A DNA stretch of 64,000 nucleotides from Anaerolineaceae bacterium (lineage in GTDB: Bacteria; Chloroflexota; Anaerolineae; Anaerolineales; Anaerolineaceae), in the NCBI GenBank assembly GCA_029975475.1, contig JARKPB010000019.1:223233-287232 (forward strand). Direction: 5' to 3'. The translations under genes and the position numbers were made by a program. Shown here piece after piece: positions 40,014-48,445 of the stretch. The stretch's first letter is position 1. Every line of letters starts with the position of its first letter. The notes beneath the pieces are model-generated. The model did not search any database. It saw only the letters and a program-made list of their open reading frames with translations, and was not told the origin of the DNA.

Positions 40014-40820
40014 GTGACCTTTCTTGAACTCTACGGCCTGACCGGGCTGATCATCCTGGGGTTGATGACCCTGCTCTGGCTGCTCAGCCTGGCGCTGAAA
40101 GACACCAGCATCGTGGATATTTTCTGGGGTGCCGGTTTTGTCATCATCGTCTGGGCCGGTCTGCTGCTCAGCCCCGCCGCGCCGGACGCGCGCCGCTGGC
40201 TGATGACCGCGCTGGTCACCATCTGGGGGCTGCGCCTCAGCCTTCACATCGCCCTGCGCAACCTGGGCAAAGGCGAAGACTTCCGCTACGCCCGCTGGCG
40301 GGCGGAAAACGGCCGGCGCTGGTGGTGGTACTCTTTCTTCCAGACTTTTCTGCTCCAGGGCGTGCTGATGTGGCTGATTTCCGCGCCGCTGACCGCCGTC
40401 CACCGCTTTTCCGGCGGCGGGTTCCCCGCCTGGCTGGATCTGGCCGCCGTGCTGATCTGGGCGGTCGGTTTCTTCTTCGAGGCGGTGGGAGACGCCCAGT
40501 TAGCCGCCTTCAAGAAAAACCCTGCCAACCGGGGACAGGTGCTGCGCGGCGGGGTCTGGCGCTACTCCCGCCACCCGAACTACTTTGGCGACGCCGCCCA
40601 GTGGTGGGGCTTCTTCCTCCTGGCGCTGGCCGCCGGCGGCTGGTGGACTCTCTTCAGCCCGATCCTGATGACCTTCCTGCTGCTGCGCGTCAGCGGGGTG
40701 GCTCTGCTGGAAAAGACCCTGGCGAACCAGAAGCCCGGCTACCGCGAATACATCGAAACCACCAGCGCCTTCGTGCCCTGGTTTCCCAGGAAACCCGCTT
40801 CAAAAGGAGACTTAAAATGA
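40014..40820 (+). CDS. DUF1295 membrane protein, steroid 5-alpha-reductase-like
   Basis: A 268-residue membrane protein with about seven hydrophobic helices. The signature RHPNYFGDAAQWWGFF (about 187-202) and the C-terminal GYREYIETTSAFVPWFP are characteristic of the DUF1295 group, related to steroid 5-alpha reductases and isoprenylcysteine methyltransferases. The start is GTG at 40014; TAAGGAG overlaps the DegV stop. Its stop overlaps the next start in an ATGA. It could reduce a double bond of a lipid or terpenoid; the substrate is not known. Confidence 0.85.
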   Translation: MTFLELYGLTGLIILGLMTLLWLLSLALKDTSIVDIFWGAGFVIIVWAGLLLSPAAPDARRWLMTALVTIWGLRLSLHIALRNLGKGEDFRYARWRAENGRRWWWYSFFQTFLLQGVLMWLISAPLTAVHRFSGGGFPAWLDLAAVLIWAVGFFFEAVGDAQLAAFKKNPANRGQVLRGGVWRYSRHPNYFGDAAQWWGFFLLALAAGGWWTLFSPILMTFLLLRVSGVALLEKTLANQKPGYREYIETTSAFVPWFPRKPASKGDLK

Positions 40821-41152
40821 AACTGGCCGCGATAATATCCCTGCTGGGCGTGCTGGCGATGGCCGGCATGATCGCCTTCGCGCTGCTGAACGCCGACTTT
40901 AACGCCGAGGGCAGCATCCTGCTCGGGCTCGCCTGGGGGCGCGTCTCGCTGGTGGATCTGTACGTCGGCTTCACCCTTTTTTCCGCCTGGATCGTCTTCC
41001 GCGAACGGTCGCCCTGGGCGGCGCTGGTCTGGGTGATCCTGATGATGACCCTGGGGTTCTTCACCGGCGCCCTGTACGTGTTCCTTAACCTGCAGCGCTC
41101 AAACGGCGACTGGGTCAGGTTCTTCCTGGGCAAACGCGCCCCGGCCAATTGA
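40817..41152 (+). CDS. DUF1475-like small membrane protein
   Basis: A 111-residue protein with three hydrophobic helices (about 4-26, 42-62, 70-93). The segment DLYVGFTLFSAWIVFRERS followed by ALVWVILMMTLG resembles DUF1475. It is translationally coupled to the DUF1295 gene by ATGA overlap. The frame is open far upstream inside the DUF1295 gene, but only the ATG at 40817 fits a ribosome site (AAAGGAGA) and coding similarity. Function unknown; conserved presence beside DUF1295 genes suggests a partner role. Confidence 0.8.
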   Translation: MKLAAIISLLGVLAMAGMIAFALLNADFNAEGSILLGLAWGRVSLVDLYVGFTLFSAWIVFRERSPWAALVWVILMMTLGFFTGALYVFLNLQRSNGDWVRFFLGKRAPAN

Positions 41153-41162
41153 AGGAGCCAGC

Positions 41163-41507
41163 ATGGACCTCCTCACCCTCCTTAAAATCGCCGCCGCTCT
41201 GATCACCGCCGCCACCGGCCTGCTCGCCCTCCTGCGCCCCAAATCCATCCAGGGCTTCACCGGCCTGAGCGCCCCCGGCGCGCGCGGCATCACCGAAATC
41301 CGCGCCGTGTTTGGCGGGCTGTTCATCGCCCTGGGCGCGGGCGCGCTGGCGTACCAGTCCCCCGCCGCCTACGCCCTGCTCGGCTGGGGCTACCTGGGCA
41401 TCTTTGTTTTCCGCCTGATATCCATGTTCCTCGACCGGTCTTTTGAGCGGTCCAACTTCGTCAGCCTGGCGGTCGAAATCGCCCTGGGCTTGATTCTGCT
41501 TCTCTAG
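41163..41507 (+). CDS. DUF4345-like small membrane protein
   Basis: A 114-residue protein with four hydrophobic segments. GITEIRAVFGGLFIALG (about 42-58) and the closing FVSLAVEIALGLILLL resemble DUF4345. GAAGGAGC precedes the start. It sits between the DUF1475-like gene and the P450 with gaps of 10 and 14 bp, so it belongs to the same operon. Function unknown. Confidence 0.78.
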   Translation: MDLLTLLKIAAALITAATGLLALLRPKSIQGFTGLSAPGARGITEIRAVFGGLFIALGAGALAYQSPAAYALLGWGYLGIFVFRLISMFLDRSFERSNFVSLAVEIALGLILLL

Positions 41508-41521
41508 AAAAGGAGGCGCCG

Positions 41522-42712
41522 ATGCGCACTGGTGAAATTTTCCCGACCCTCACCCACCCGCCGCAAACCCCCGGCCAGGCCGCGCTGGAACAAAAGCCGG
41601 ACGGCACCTGGCTGGTGCGCGGCTACGCCGAAGCGCGCCAGATCCTGCTGGCGGATGTGCGGCAGGCTGGCTTCAAGGCTGAAATCGTTGAAAAGATGCC
41701 CGCTTACATGAGCAAACCCGTGCTCTACCAGCACGGTCAGGCTCACCGCGAACAGCGCAGCCAGACCGCGCGCTTCTTCACCCCCGCGGCCGTCCAGCAG
41801 CGCCACATGGCGCGCATCGAAGCCCGGGTGGATGAGATCATCCGCGGCTTCGAGCGCCAGCGCCGCGCCGACCTGAACCGCCTGGCCGCCCTGCTGGCGA
41901 CCAGCGTGGTGGCGGAGGTGGTCGGGCTGACCGCCGCGCCCAACGCCAACCTGGCCGCCCGCCTCGAGCGCATCCTGCACGCTGACCTGAATTACGGGCA
42001 GGGCATCAGCGCGTTCTTTAAATCGCTGAAGGTGCAGGCGGCGACCCTGGATTTCTATTTCCGCGATGTTCTCCCGGCCGTGCGCGCGCGGCGCAAACAA
42101 CCCGGCGAGGACGTCATCTCCTACCTGCTGGAAAAAAACTACTCCGCGCCAGAAATTCTGGCGGAGTGCATCACCTACGGCGCCGCCGGCATGGTCACGA
42201 CCCAGGAATTCATCTGCGTGTGCGCCTGGCACCTGCTGCGCGAGGAGGAACTGCGCCGCCGCTTCCTCAACGCCGGTCAGGAAGAGCGCTACGACCTGCT
42301 GCATGAACTCCTGCGCCTCGAACCGGTGGTCGCCAGCCTGTACCGCCGCGCCGCCAGCGACCTGACCCTCACCGGCGCGGAGGGCAGCCGCGTCTTCCCC
42401 GCCGGGACGCTCTTCGAACTCGATTTACGCGCGATCAACACCGACGCGCGCCTGCTCGGCGCCGACCCGCTGACGTTCAACCCCCACCGCCCGCTGGAAA
42501 AAGGCCTGAGCAACTCGGTGATGGGCTTTGGCAGCGGCCCGCACCGCTGCGCCGGCGAGCACATCGCCATCGCCGAAACGGATGTCTTCCTGCGCCGCCT
42601 GCTGGCACTGCCCGGGCTGCGCGTGGAACAGCCGCCCAGGGTCGGCTACAACGACACGATCAAAGGTTATGAACTGCGCGATTTCTGGCTCTCGCTGGAC
42701 GCCCCCCGGTAA
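41522..42712 (+). CDS. Cytochrome P450
   Basis: A 396-residue soluble bacterial P450, a normal length. The haem-binding loop FGSGPHRCAGEH carries the axial thiolate Cys343. The K-helix ExxR is ELLR, with the downstream Arg partner around NPHR. The I-helix has GAAGMVTT, where the family expects (A/G)Gx(D/E)TT, so the acidic proton-relay residue is replaced by Val. AAAGGAGGC is the ribosome site. It is last in the DegV/DUF1295/DUF1475/DUF4345 operon, so a lipid or terpenoid substrate is likely, with redox partners encoded elsewhere. The missing acidic residue could alter oxygen activation. Confidence 0.92.
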   Translation: MRTGEIFPTLTHPPQTPGQAALEQKPDGTWLVRGYAEARQILLADVRQAGFKAEIVEKMPAYMSKPVLYQHGQAHREQRSQTARFFTPAAVQQRHMARIEARVDEIIRGFERQRRADLNRLAALLATSVVAEVVGLTAAPNANLAARLERILHADLNYGQGISAFFKSLKVQAATLDFYFRDVLPAVRARRKQPGEDVISYLLEKNYSAPEILAECITYGAAGMVTTQEFICVCAWHLLREEELRRRFLNAGQEERYDLLHELLRLEPVVASLYRRAASDLTLTGAEGSRVFPAGTLFELDLRAINTDARLLGADPLTFNPHRPLEKGLSNSVMGFGSGPHRCAGEHIAIAETDVFLRRLLALPGLRVEQPPRVGYNDTIKGYELRDFWLSLDAPR

Positions 42713-42716
42713 CCCA

Positions 42717-42742
42717 AAGCCCCCCGCTGGCGCGGGGGGCTT
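42717..42742. terminator. Hairpin terminator after the P450 operon
   Basis: Stem AAGCCCCCCGC / GCGGGGGGCTT with a 4-nt loop, followed by CTGATTTT on the plus strand. The poly-U is imperfect. It also lies just after the convergent gene that ends at 42749. Confidence 0.65.
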
Positions 42743-42748
42743 CTGATT

Positions 42749-42973
42749 TTAGATGATCTCCGTGCCGGCGTTCAACCGCTCCACCGAGAGCAGTTCCAGC
42801 CCCAGGGCGCGCAGCGGCGCGATCACCCCGTGGAGCGCGGCTTTCTCGCTCAGCCAGCCCACCAGCAGCGTCTCTCCCTCGCCGGCCGGGTTGAGGCACA
42901 GGCCCTCGAACCAGCCCGCCTGGCGGGGGTCCAGCGCGCCGCGAAAGCGAATGCGGTAGAAGTACTCCGGCAC
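42749..42973 (-). CDS. Small conserved soluble protein, function unknown
   Basis: A 74-residue protein with predicted beta-alpha-beta character. The pattern FRIRFRGALDPRQAGWFEGL, then GETLLVGWLSEKAALHGV, then LRALGLELLSV is that of a small conserved family in Chloroflexi and actinobacteria that I recognise only as uncharacterised. The start is a GTG at 42973 with GAGGAGG upstream. It is 26 bp downstream of the gene ending at 43000 and is probably cotranscribed with it. Confidence 0.7.
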   Translation of the reverse strand: MPEYFYRIRFRGALDPRQAGWFEGLCLNPAGEGETLLVGWLSEKAALHGVIAPLRALGLELLSVERLNAGTEII

Positions 42974-42999
42974 GGCGGCCTCCTCACTTTAACTTCACT

Positions 43000-43575
43000 C
43001 TAGCGCAGCGAGGCGAGGAAGGCGTCCGCGGCGGCCTGATCCCAGTCCTCCAGCGGGGCGCTCAGGTTGACCAGCGCCGGGCCGCCTTTCCCTTCAAAGA
43101 CGGCGGTCAGCGAACGGTAAGCCTTACCGCTGCCGTTGACGCCCTCGCTGATCGAGACCAGCACCTCCTGCCCGCGCACCTCCGCCTGGTACTGCTCCAC
43201 GATCCGCACCTGGCGGCGCGGGCCGTCCGCCACCATCACCCCCGCCGCGGCGAACTGCTGATTCAAATCTGCCGCGGAGAGGTTGAGGTACTGCGGCGCC
43301 TGCACCAGGTAGAGGTGGCAGCCCGCGCACGGACCGGTGTAACCGGCCAGTTCCATGCCCATCAGGTCCAGGGCGAATTCGGCCTGGTAACCGGCGGGCA
43401 GCTCAAAATCGGCGATCTGGCGCGCGGTGCGCCCGACTTCCAGCGCGCCGCGGTCAAGGCTCTGGCCAATCGCCCAGCCGGCCGGGCGCAGCACCAGGGC
43501 GTAAAAACTGGCGGCGGTCAGCCCCAGCGCCAGGGCGAAACAGCCCAGGAGAATGAATGCGGTTTTATTGCTCAT
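43000..43575 (-). CDS. Membrane-anchored extracytoplasmic protein with a CxxCH motif, unknown
   Basis: A 191-residue protein with one N-terminal hydrophobic helix (about 7-27) and a soluble domain outside the membrane. It contains GPCAGCHLYLVQAP (about 82-95), which fits a c-type haem attachment motif CxxCH. Nearby Met residues (LMGMELAG) could serve as an axial ligand, but the rest of the protein does not resemble a standard cytochrome c. The C-terminal half (GGPALVNLSAPLEDWDQAAADAFL) looks like a beta-rich fold. No cytochrome maturation genes are in the window, so the CxxC could instead be a redox or metal site. GGAGGAACGC lies before the ATG. Confidence 0.65.
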   Translation of the reverse strand: MSNKTAFILLGCFALALGLTAASFYALVLRPAGWAIGQSLDRGALEVGRTARQIADFELPAGYQAEFALDLMGMELAGYTGPCAGCHLYLVQAPQYLNLSAADLNQQFAAAGVMVADGPRRQVRIVEQYQAEVRGQEVLVSISEGVNGSGKAYRSLTAVFEGKGGPALVNLSAPLEDWDQAAADAFLASLR

Positions 43576-43730
43576 GCGTTCCTCCGAAACAAATGGTTGT
43601 GATGCTCCATTTATACCGGCTGGCGCGGCGAAAGTCGCCTATCCGCGGATAGGTCGGCGGGTAGGTTAAAACCAACCGGCGCCCCTCGCGGAGCGCCGGA
43701 AGATCAAGAACCCTCGCGGGCAGAAGCCCG

Positions 43731-46700
43731 TTAGTTTGAGAAAATGTTGGACTGGGAGTTGTCGCCGCTGCGCCAGTTGCCGTAGTAGAACACCCCGCTC
43801 AGGGTCAGCGAGCCGCTCTCTTTGTGGGATAGAATGCCGTAGTAGTAATTGGCATAGAAGGCGCTGTCGCTGATGCTGACGCCGCCCACGCTTCGGGCGA
43901 ACAACCCGGTGCCGTATTTCGGCAGGTCCATAGACACGACCCGGCCGTTGTAGATGGCGGTGACCCCGCTGACGGTGATCGTCCCGCCCGCGTCCGGGTG
44001 GATGCCCGCGTCGTCGTTGTAAGAGGCGCTGCCGGAGCGGAGCGTGATATTCCCGCTGGTCGTGCAGGTGACATCCCCGTTGCAGTTATCCAGCCACAGG
44101 CCGATCTCGGTGTTGGAATCGGCGCTGAAACCGGTCACGTTGATGTGGCTGGCGCTGTGCACATTCAGGCCAACCCGGTTTTGGTTGAAGGTGTTGCGCC
44201 CCAGCGCGCTGGTGACCAGCACCGTCGCCGGGACCGCCGCGGCTTTGTTGCTCAGCGTGGCGCCGATTTCCTGATTGTAACTGGCGGTGACCCCGTTGAG
44301 CACAATCGGGCCTTTGGTCAGCGCGGTCAGGCCGGTGCCGTTGTTGTTGAAGACGCTGCGCGTGACCGTCAGCGCCTTGCCTTCGCCGCTCATGGTGATA
44401 TTCGCCCCGGCGATACCGCTCCATCGAAACGTGCCCGCGTTGATCGTTAGCGTCCCGGGGTGGTCAGCCACCAGCAGGCCGGTCTGGAACCATTCCGTGG
44501 TGACCCCGTTAATCAGGATATTGCCCTTGGTGACCGGTTGGATCCCGTAATCGCCCGAACCCATGAAGCGCGAAGACTGCACGGTGATGTTCGCCGCGCC
44601 GGCGCTGTTATCCAGCAGCAGGCCGTTGATGACGTTATCCGTGCTGGACTTATCCACCAGGATCGCCCCGGCCGTGATCACCTGGAGCGCGATTCCGCCG
44701 TACAGCCCGTTAATGGAGGCGGACCGCACGGTAACCCCCGGTTTGGTCGTCAGCGGAGAAGCCGCGTTGTCCAGGTCCATCCCGTTGCCCCAGAACCCTG
44801 TCACGCTCATGCCGGTCACGTTGATCGCCCCGTTGCTGCGCACTTTCAGCCCGATGCCCATGTCGTAGGCGTCACCGGACAGACTGCCGCCGGTGATGTT
44901 GACCGCGGCGGTGCTCCCGGGGAGGGCGTTGTCCAGAACAAAACCAGCGGCATCGTTTCCGTAGCCACCAACGTTCTTCAGGGTGATCGGGCCGCTGCTG
45001 CGCACCCTCAGCCCCAGGCTGTAGGCATCGTTGAACCTGCTGTTGGTGATGGTCACCGCCCGCTTGAGGTCCGAACTGTTATCCAGATCGGCGCCAATTC
45101 CGCTTTCATAAACATTCACCCCGGTCAGGCTGACGGCGCCTTTGGTCCTCACCCACAACCCGTAATTTTCGCCGCCAACGTTGACGTTCTTGAGGGTCAC
45201 GGCGGCGCTTGAGTCCGGGTTATCCAGAAGGATCCCGTAATTCGTGTTGTAGGTGCCATACGAGAGGTTGGTCAGGCTGATGGCGCCCATGCTGATGATC
45301 CGCACCCCGGTGTCATTGTGGTCAATATACCCGCGGTCCTTGACCCCGCTGACGCTCACCGCCCCCGGGGCGTCGATCCACAGCCCTTCCGCGGCGTTAT
45401 GCCGGGCTTCCAGGACTTCGATGTTCGCCCCGCCGCCGGTCTTCAGATTCAACCCTTTACCGTTGTTCGTCGAAGCCATCAGGTTCTTCGCCTGGAAGGT
45501 GGCGGTCGAGGTGGTGCTGACCTTGACCCCGCCGCTGTTGTTGTACTGGGCGTGCACGCCGATCAGGCTGACCGGGCCCCTGGAAGTAATCTCCAGCCCG
45601 ATGCCGCCGTTGCCGTCGAATTCGGTGGACGGAGTCCAGTACATGGGATTAAATACCGGGTTGGTCACCTTGACCGGCGCGGGGATCGCGCCGCCCGAGT
45701 TGTCAATCTTCACCCCCGGCCCGCCCAGCGGAATCACAGCCCCCGGGGCGCCGTCGTTGAGCGAGAAGGTCAGGGTGTAATAACCGCCCTCCCAGTCTGA
45801 GGCGTAGATGCTCAGTTCGTAATCGCCGTCCTCCGGCAGCACCAGGTCGTCGTACGCGCCGCCGCCTTCACCAAATGACGCGCTTAGAGGGCAGGTCCAG
45901 AAGTCCAGGCACAATTTGATCTGGCCGCTGAAAGAGGTCACCAGGTTGATGTCGATTTCGTCACCCGCCGTGGCGGAAAAATTGTAGGTCTGCGTTCTGA
46001 AGGGTAAGAGCGTGTTGCCGTACGCGCCGCTGCCGTCAGCATCCCAGACATGGAACAACGTGTTTTCCGTGGCGGATACATTCTGCAGCGTTACCGGCCC
46101 GTAGGTGTCAATGATCAGCCCGCCCTCGGCGTTGCCGTTGAAATTCGACCACTTCTTGTCGGCGACGGTCACCCCGCGGTTGAGCGGGCCGCGGTTGTCC
46201 AGCAGCCCGCCGAGGCTGTCGTTCCAGATCGCCGAGACGCCCTTCAGGGTGATCGCGCCCTGGGTTATGACCACCAGACCGTTCGAACCGTTGTAACTCG
46301 CCTCCACCCCGGCCAGGGTGAGCGGGTTTCTATTTTCCGGTACATCCAGCAAGATTCCCGTTCCTCCGTTGTTGTTGGCGGCGAACCCGGAGAGGTTGAT
46401 CGCCCCCAGGGTGTCAATGGTCAGCCCGTCGCCGTAGTTACCGGAGAAAGTGCTGGTGTAGACGCCCGCGCCTTTAATCGTCACCGCCCCGACGGTCTGG
46501 ATATACGCGCCGCCGCTGCTCTGGTTGCCGTTGGCGCTGGTGTTGTTGAGCGTTACCGCGCCTTTCGAGTAGATTTCCAGGCTGTAATAAAAAGCCTCTT
46601 CACCGTCAACATCATCGGGGTCTTTCCCGTCGTAATACCCTTCGTTCCAGTAGAACTCGTTGCTCCCGGCGGTGGCGAGCAGGGTGACAGCGGCAGAACC

Positions 46701-48245
46701 AATCGAATTGTCCAGATACGCGCCGGCCCAGCCGTTCCATCTGGATTTGACCCCGTTGAGGGTGATCGTCCCGCGGTTGGTGATGGTCAACCCGTGCGCG
46801 CCGTTTTCATCACTGACCAGGTTGGTCACGCTGATCGGCGTCGGGCTGGTCGGGGTCGGCCCGATAAACGGCGGGTTAAACAGCGAAACGCCGTTGCCGC
46901 CGTTGGCATTGGCGGTGACGTTCGCCAGCGTGATCGCCCCCAGGCTCCAGACGTCCAGCCCATCCCAGCGGTTAAATTCGGTGGAGCTGCTCTCTTTGTC
47001 GTTGTTGTTCACCGTGATGTTCTTCAGGTTTACCGCTCCGACCGTGCGGATGAAGATCCCCGACTCGATATCGCCGCCGAAGGAACTGTAGGGATTGCGG
47101 CCGTTATCGCTGGCGGTCAGGTTGTCGCCGGTCACCACCACCGGCGCGCGCGCGTTGAGCGAACCGACCACGATGCCGGCGAAGGTGTTGTTGTTGGCGA
47201 CCAGGTTCTTCAGGGTCGCCGCCCCGGCCGAGTCATCGGTCAGGATCAGCCCGTAGCCGATGTTCCCGTCAAAGGCGGAATTCTGAATGCTGAAACCCTT
47301 CTTGGCGGTGAGTTTGGCGCCGTCCCCGTTGTTCGCCACCGCGGAAACCCCGTTCAAGGTCAGCGTGCCAGGGGTGAAGATTTTCATCCCTTCCGCATCG
47401 TTGTCGAAGAACGAAGCGTTGCTGATACTGACGCCGGCGCTGCCGTTGCTGTTGTCAATCGCAGCGCCCGCGCCGGGCATCTCCCAGACCTTGACCTGCT
47501 TGAGGTCGACCGCGGCGGTCGAATCGGTCACCACGATGCCGGCCCCGCCCGGGGTGCCGCCCGTGGTTTCGGTAACCGCCACATCTTCCACCATGATCGT
47601 GCCGCCCACATTCTCGAATCTTAGATTATCCGCCGGGCTCGAATCGATGATATCCAGCCCGCCGACGTAAAACCCGGACGGCATGTTCTTAACCAGGATA
47701 TAGCCGCGCACCGCGGTGGTGTCAGCCAGGTCAGCCTGCTTCTCGCGGCTGCCGTTGCCTTTCAACCCGGTCAGCCCGGCCACCCCGTTGATTTCAACGT
47801 TTTCAGCAAAGGTGCCGGCTTCTATGAAGATCATGCCGCTGCCGCTCTTGGCGGCGAAATCGTCAACGGCGGCCTGGATGGCGGTGTAGCGGCAGATGCC
47901 GTCCGCGGTGCCGTCCGCTGTGTCCAGCGCTATCGGGCAGGTGAACCACGGGTCGGGCGCGGTCAGCAACACGACCGCTTCCTCGCTCGCCAGCGGCACC
48001 GGCTGGCCGCTTTCATCCAGCAGCACGGCGTTGTTCTCGTCCAGCGCCGCGACCGCCTCGACCGGGTCCGGCAGCGGAGCAGGCGCTTCGGGCGCCCCTG
48101 CCTCCGGCGCGCCTTCCGTCGGCGCCGGCGGCGCGGTCGGCTCTTCGCCCTCCGCCCTGACGGGCGAAGTCAGCCCAAACGCGAATGCCAGCACCACCAC
48201 CAGGCTGGCAAGGCGAAACCAAATAGACCACCGTCCAGTATTCAT
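43731..48245 (-). CDS. Giant secreted parallel beta-helix protein, paralogue B
   Basis: A 1504-residue exported protein of the same architecture as the genes at 26687 and 55465. The signal peptide ends near PVRA, followed by a Pro/Ala/Glu-rich segment. The family motif is AVLLDESGQPVPLAS...DPWF, and the helix begins at YTAIQAAVDDFAAKSGSG...IFIEAGTF. The beta-sandwich insertion lies at about 728-837 (VLPEDGDYELSIYASDWEGGYYTLTFSL). The coil repeats alternate TxGAVTLxNV and LDNSxGxxxVTVxN. The C-terminus is YYGNWRSGDNSQSNIFSN, with no anchor. It is the most diverged of the three; it lacks the KYRF segment after DPWF and has CPIALDTADGTADGICRY instead. GAGGAGG precedes the start. The role is presumably at the cell surface; no lyase active site is evident. 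Confidence 0.88.
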   Translation of the reverse strand: MNTGRWSIWFRLASLVVVLAFAFGLTSPVRAEGEEPTAPPAPTEGAPEAGAPEAPAPLPDPVEAVAALDENNAVLLDESGQPVPLASEEAVVLLTAPDPWFTCPIALDTADGTADGICRYTAIQAAVDDFAAKSGSGMIFIEAGTFAENVEINGVAGLTGLKGNGSREKQADLADTTAVRGYILVKNMPSGFYVGGLDIIDSSPADNLRFENVGGTIMVEDVAVTETTGGTPGGAGIVVTDSTAAVDLKQVKVWEMPGAGAAIDNSNGSAGVSISNASFFDNDAEGMKIFTPGTLTLNGVSAVANNGDGAKLTAKKGFSIQNSAFDGNIGYGLILTDDSAGAATLKNLVANNNTFAGIVVGSLNARAPVVVTGDNLTASDNGRNPYSSFGGDIESGIFIRTVGAVNLKNITVNNNDKESSSTEFNRWDGLDVWSLGAITLANVTANANGGNGVSLFNPPFIGPTPTSPTPISVTNLVSDENGAHGLTITNRGTITLNGVKSRWNGWAGAYLDNSIGSAAVTLLATAGSNEFYWNEGYYDGKDPDDVDGEEAFYYSLEIYSKGAVTLNNTSANGNQSSGGAYIQTVGAVTIKGAGVYTSTFSGNYGDGLTIDTLGAINLSGFAANNNGGTGILLDVPENRNPLTLAGVEASYNGSNGLVVITQGAITLKGVSAIWNDSLGGLLDNRGPLNRGVTVADKKWSNFNGNAEGGLIIDTYGPVTLQNVSATENTLFHVWDADGSGAYGNTLLPFRTQTYNFSATAGDEIDINLVTSFSGQIKLCLDFWTCPLSASFGEGGGAYDDLVLPEDGDYELSIYASDWEGGYYTLTFSLNDGAPGAVIPLGGPGVKIDNSGGAIPAPVKVTNPVFNPMYWTPSTEFDGNGGIGLEITSRGPVSLIGVHAQYNNSGGVKVSTTSTATFQAKNLMASTNNGKGLNLKTGGGANIEVLEARHNAAEGLWIDAPGAVSVSGVKDRGYIDHNDTGVRIISMGAISLTNLSYGTYNTNYGILLDNPDSSAAVTLKNVNVGGENYGLWVRTKGAVSLTGVNVYESGIGADLDNSSDLKRAVTITNSRFNDAYSLGLRVRSSGPITLKNVGGYGNDAAGFVLDNALPGSTAAVNITGGSLSGDAYDMGIGLKVRSNGAINVTGMSVTGFWGNGMDLDNAASPLTTKPGVTVRSASINGLYGGIALQVITAGAILVDKSSTDNVINGLLLDNSAGAANITVQSSRFMGSGDYGIQPVTKGNILINGVTTEWFQTGLLVADHPGTLTINAGTFRWSGIAGANITMSGEGKALTVTRSVFNNNGTGLTALTKGPIVLNGVTASYNQEIGATLSNKAAAVPATVLVTSALGRNTFNQNRVGLNVHSASHINVTGFSADSNTEIGLWLDNCNGDVTCTTSGNITLRSGSASYNDDAGIHPDAGGTITVSGVTAIYNGRVVSMDLPKYGTGLFARSVGGVSISDSAFYANYYYGILSHKESGSLTLSGVFYYGNWRSGDNSQSNIFSN

Positions 48246-48320
48246 TTTTTGCCTCCTCGGGCATCAAAAAGGGGAGTGGGATTGAGTCAAAGGGATGAAC
48301 GCCCCGATGATTAAAATTAG

Positions 48321-48348
48321 ATTATAGGATTTCAGGGATTAAATGCAA
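48321..48348 (-). promoter_or_regulatory. Promoter of beta-helix gene B
   Basis: Minus strand TTGCAT (48343-48348), 16 bp, TATAAT (48321-48326). The leader is about 70 nt. Confidence 0.7.
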
Positions 48349-48403
48349 GCCCTGAATCATAACAAATTGGTTACAAATTTAAATTTTTGGAAAGAATTCA
48401 GGG
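48331..48403. promoter_or_regulatory. TTCAGGG repeats around the beta-helix B promoter
   Basis: TTCAGGG at 48331 and its reverse complement CCCTGAA at 48350 flank the -35 box; a third TTCAGGG lies at 48397. The pair would form a 7-bp inverted repeat with a 12-bp spacer, a plausible operator. Confidence 0.4.
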
Positions 48404-48445
48404 ACAGGAGAAGCCCGCCGGGAACAGGCGCAGGGGCGGTCGGGT

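Noticed and set aside
43110..43128. A CGGTAAGGCTTACCG palindrome as a regulatory site
   Set aside because: It lies inside a coding region (encoding GKAYR) and away from any promoter, so it is treated as a chance match. It also lowers confidence in the similar motif upstream of the beta-helix genes.
46050..47624. A 524-codon frame opposite beta-helix gene B
   Set aside because: It is the reverse image of the Asn/Gly-rich repeat coding sequence; no family resemblance and no start signals.
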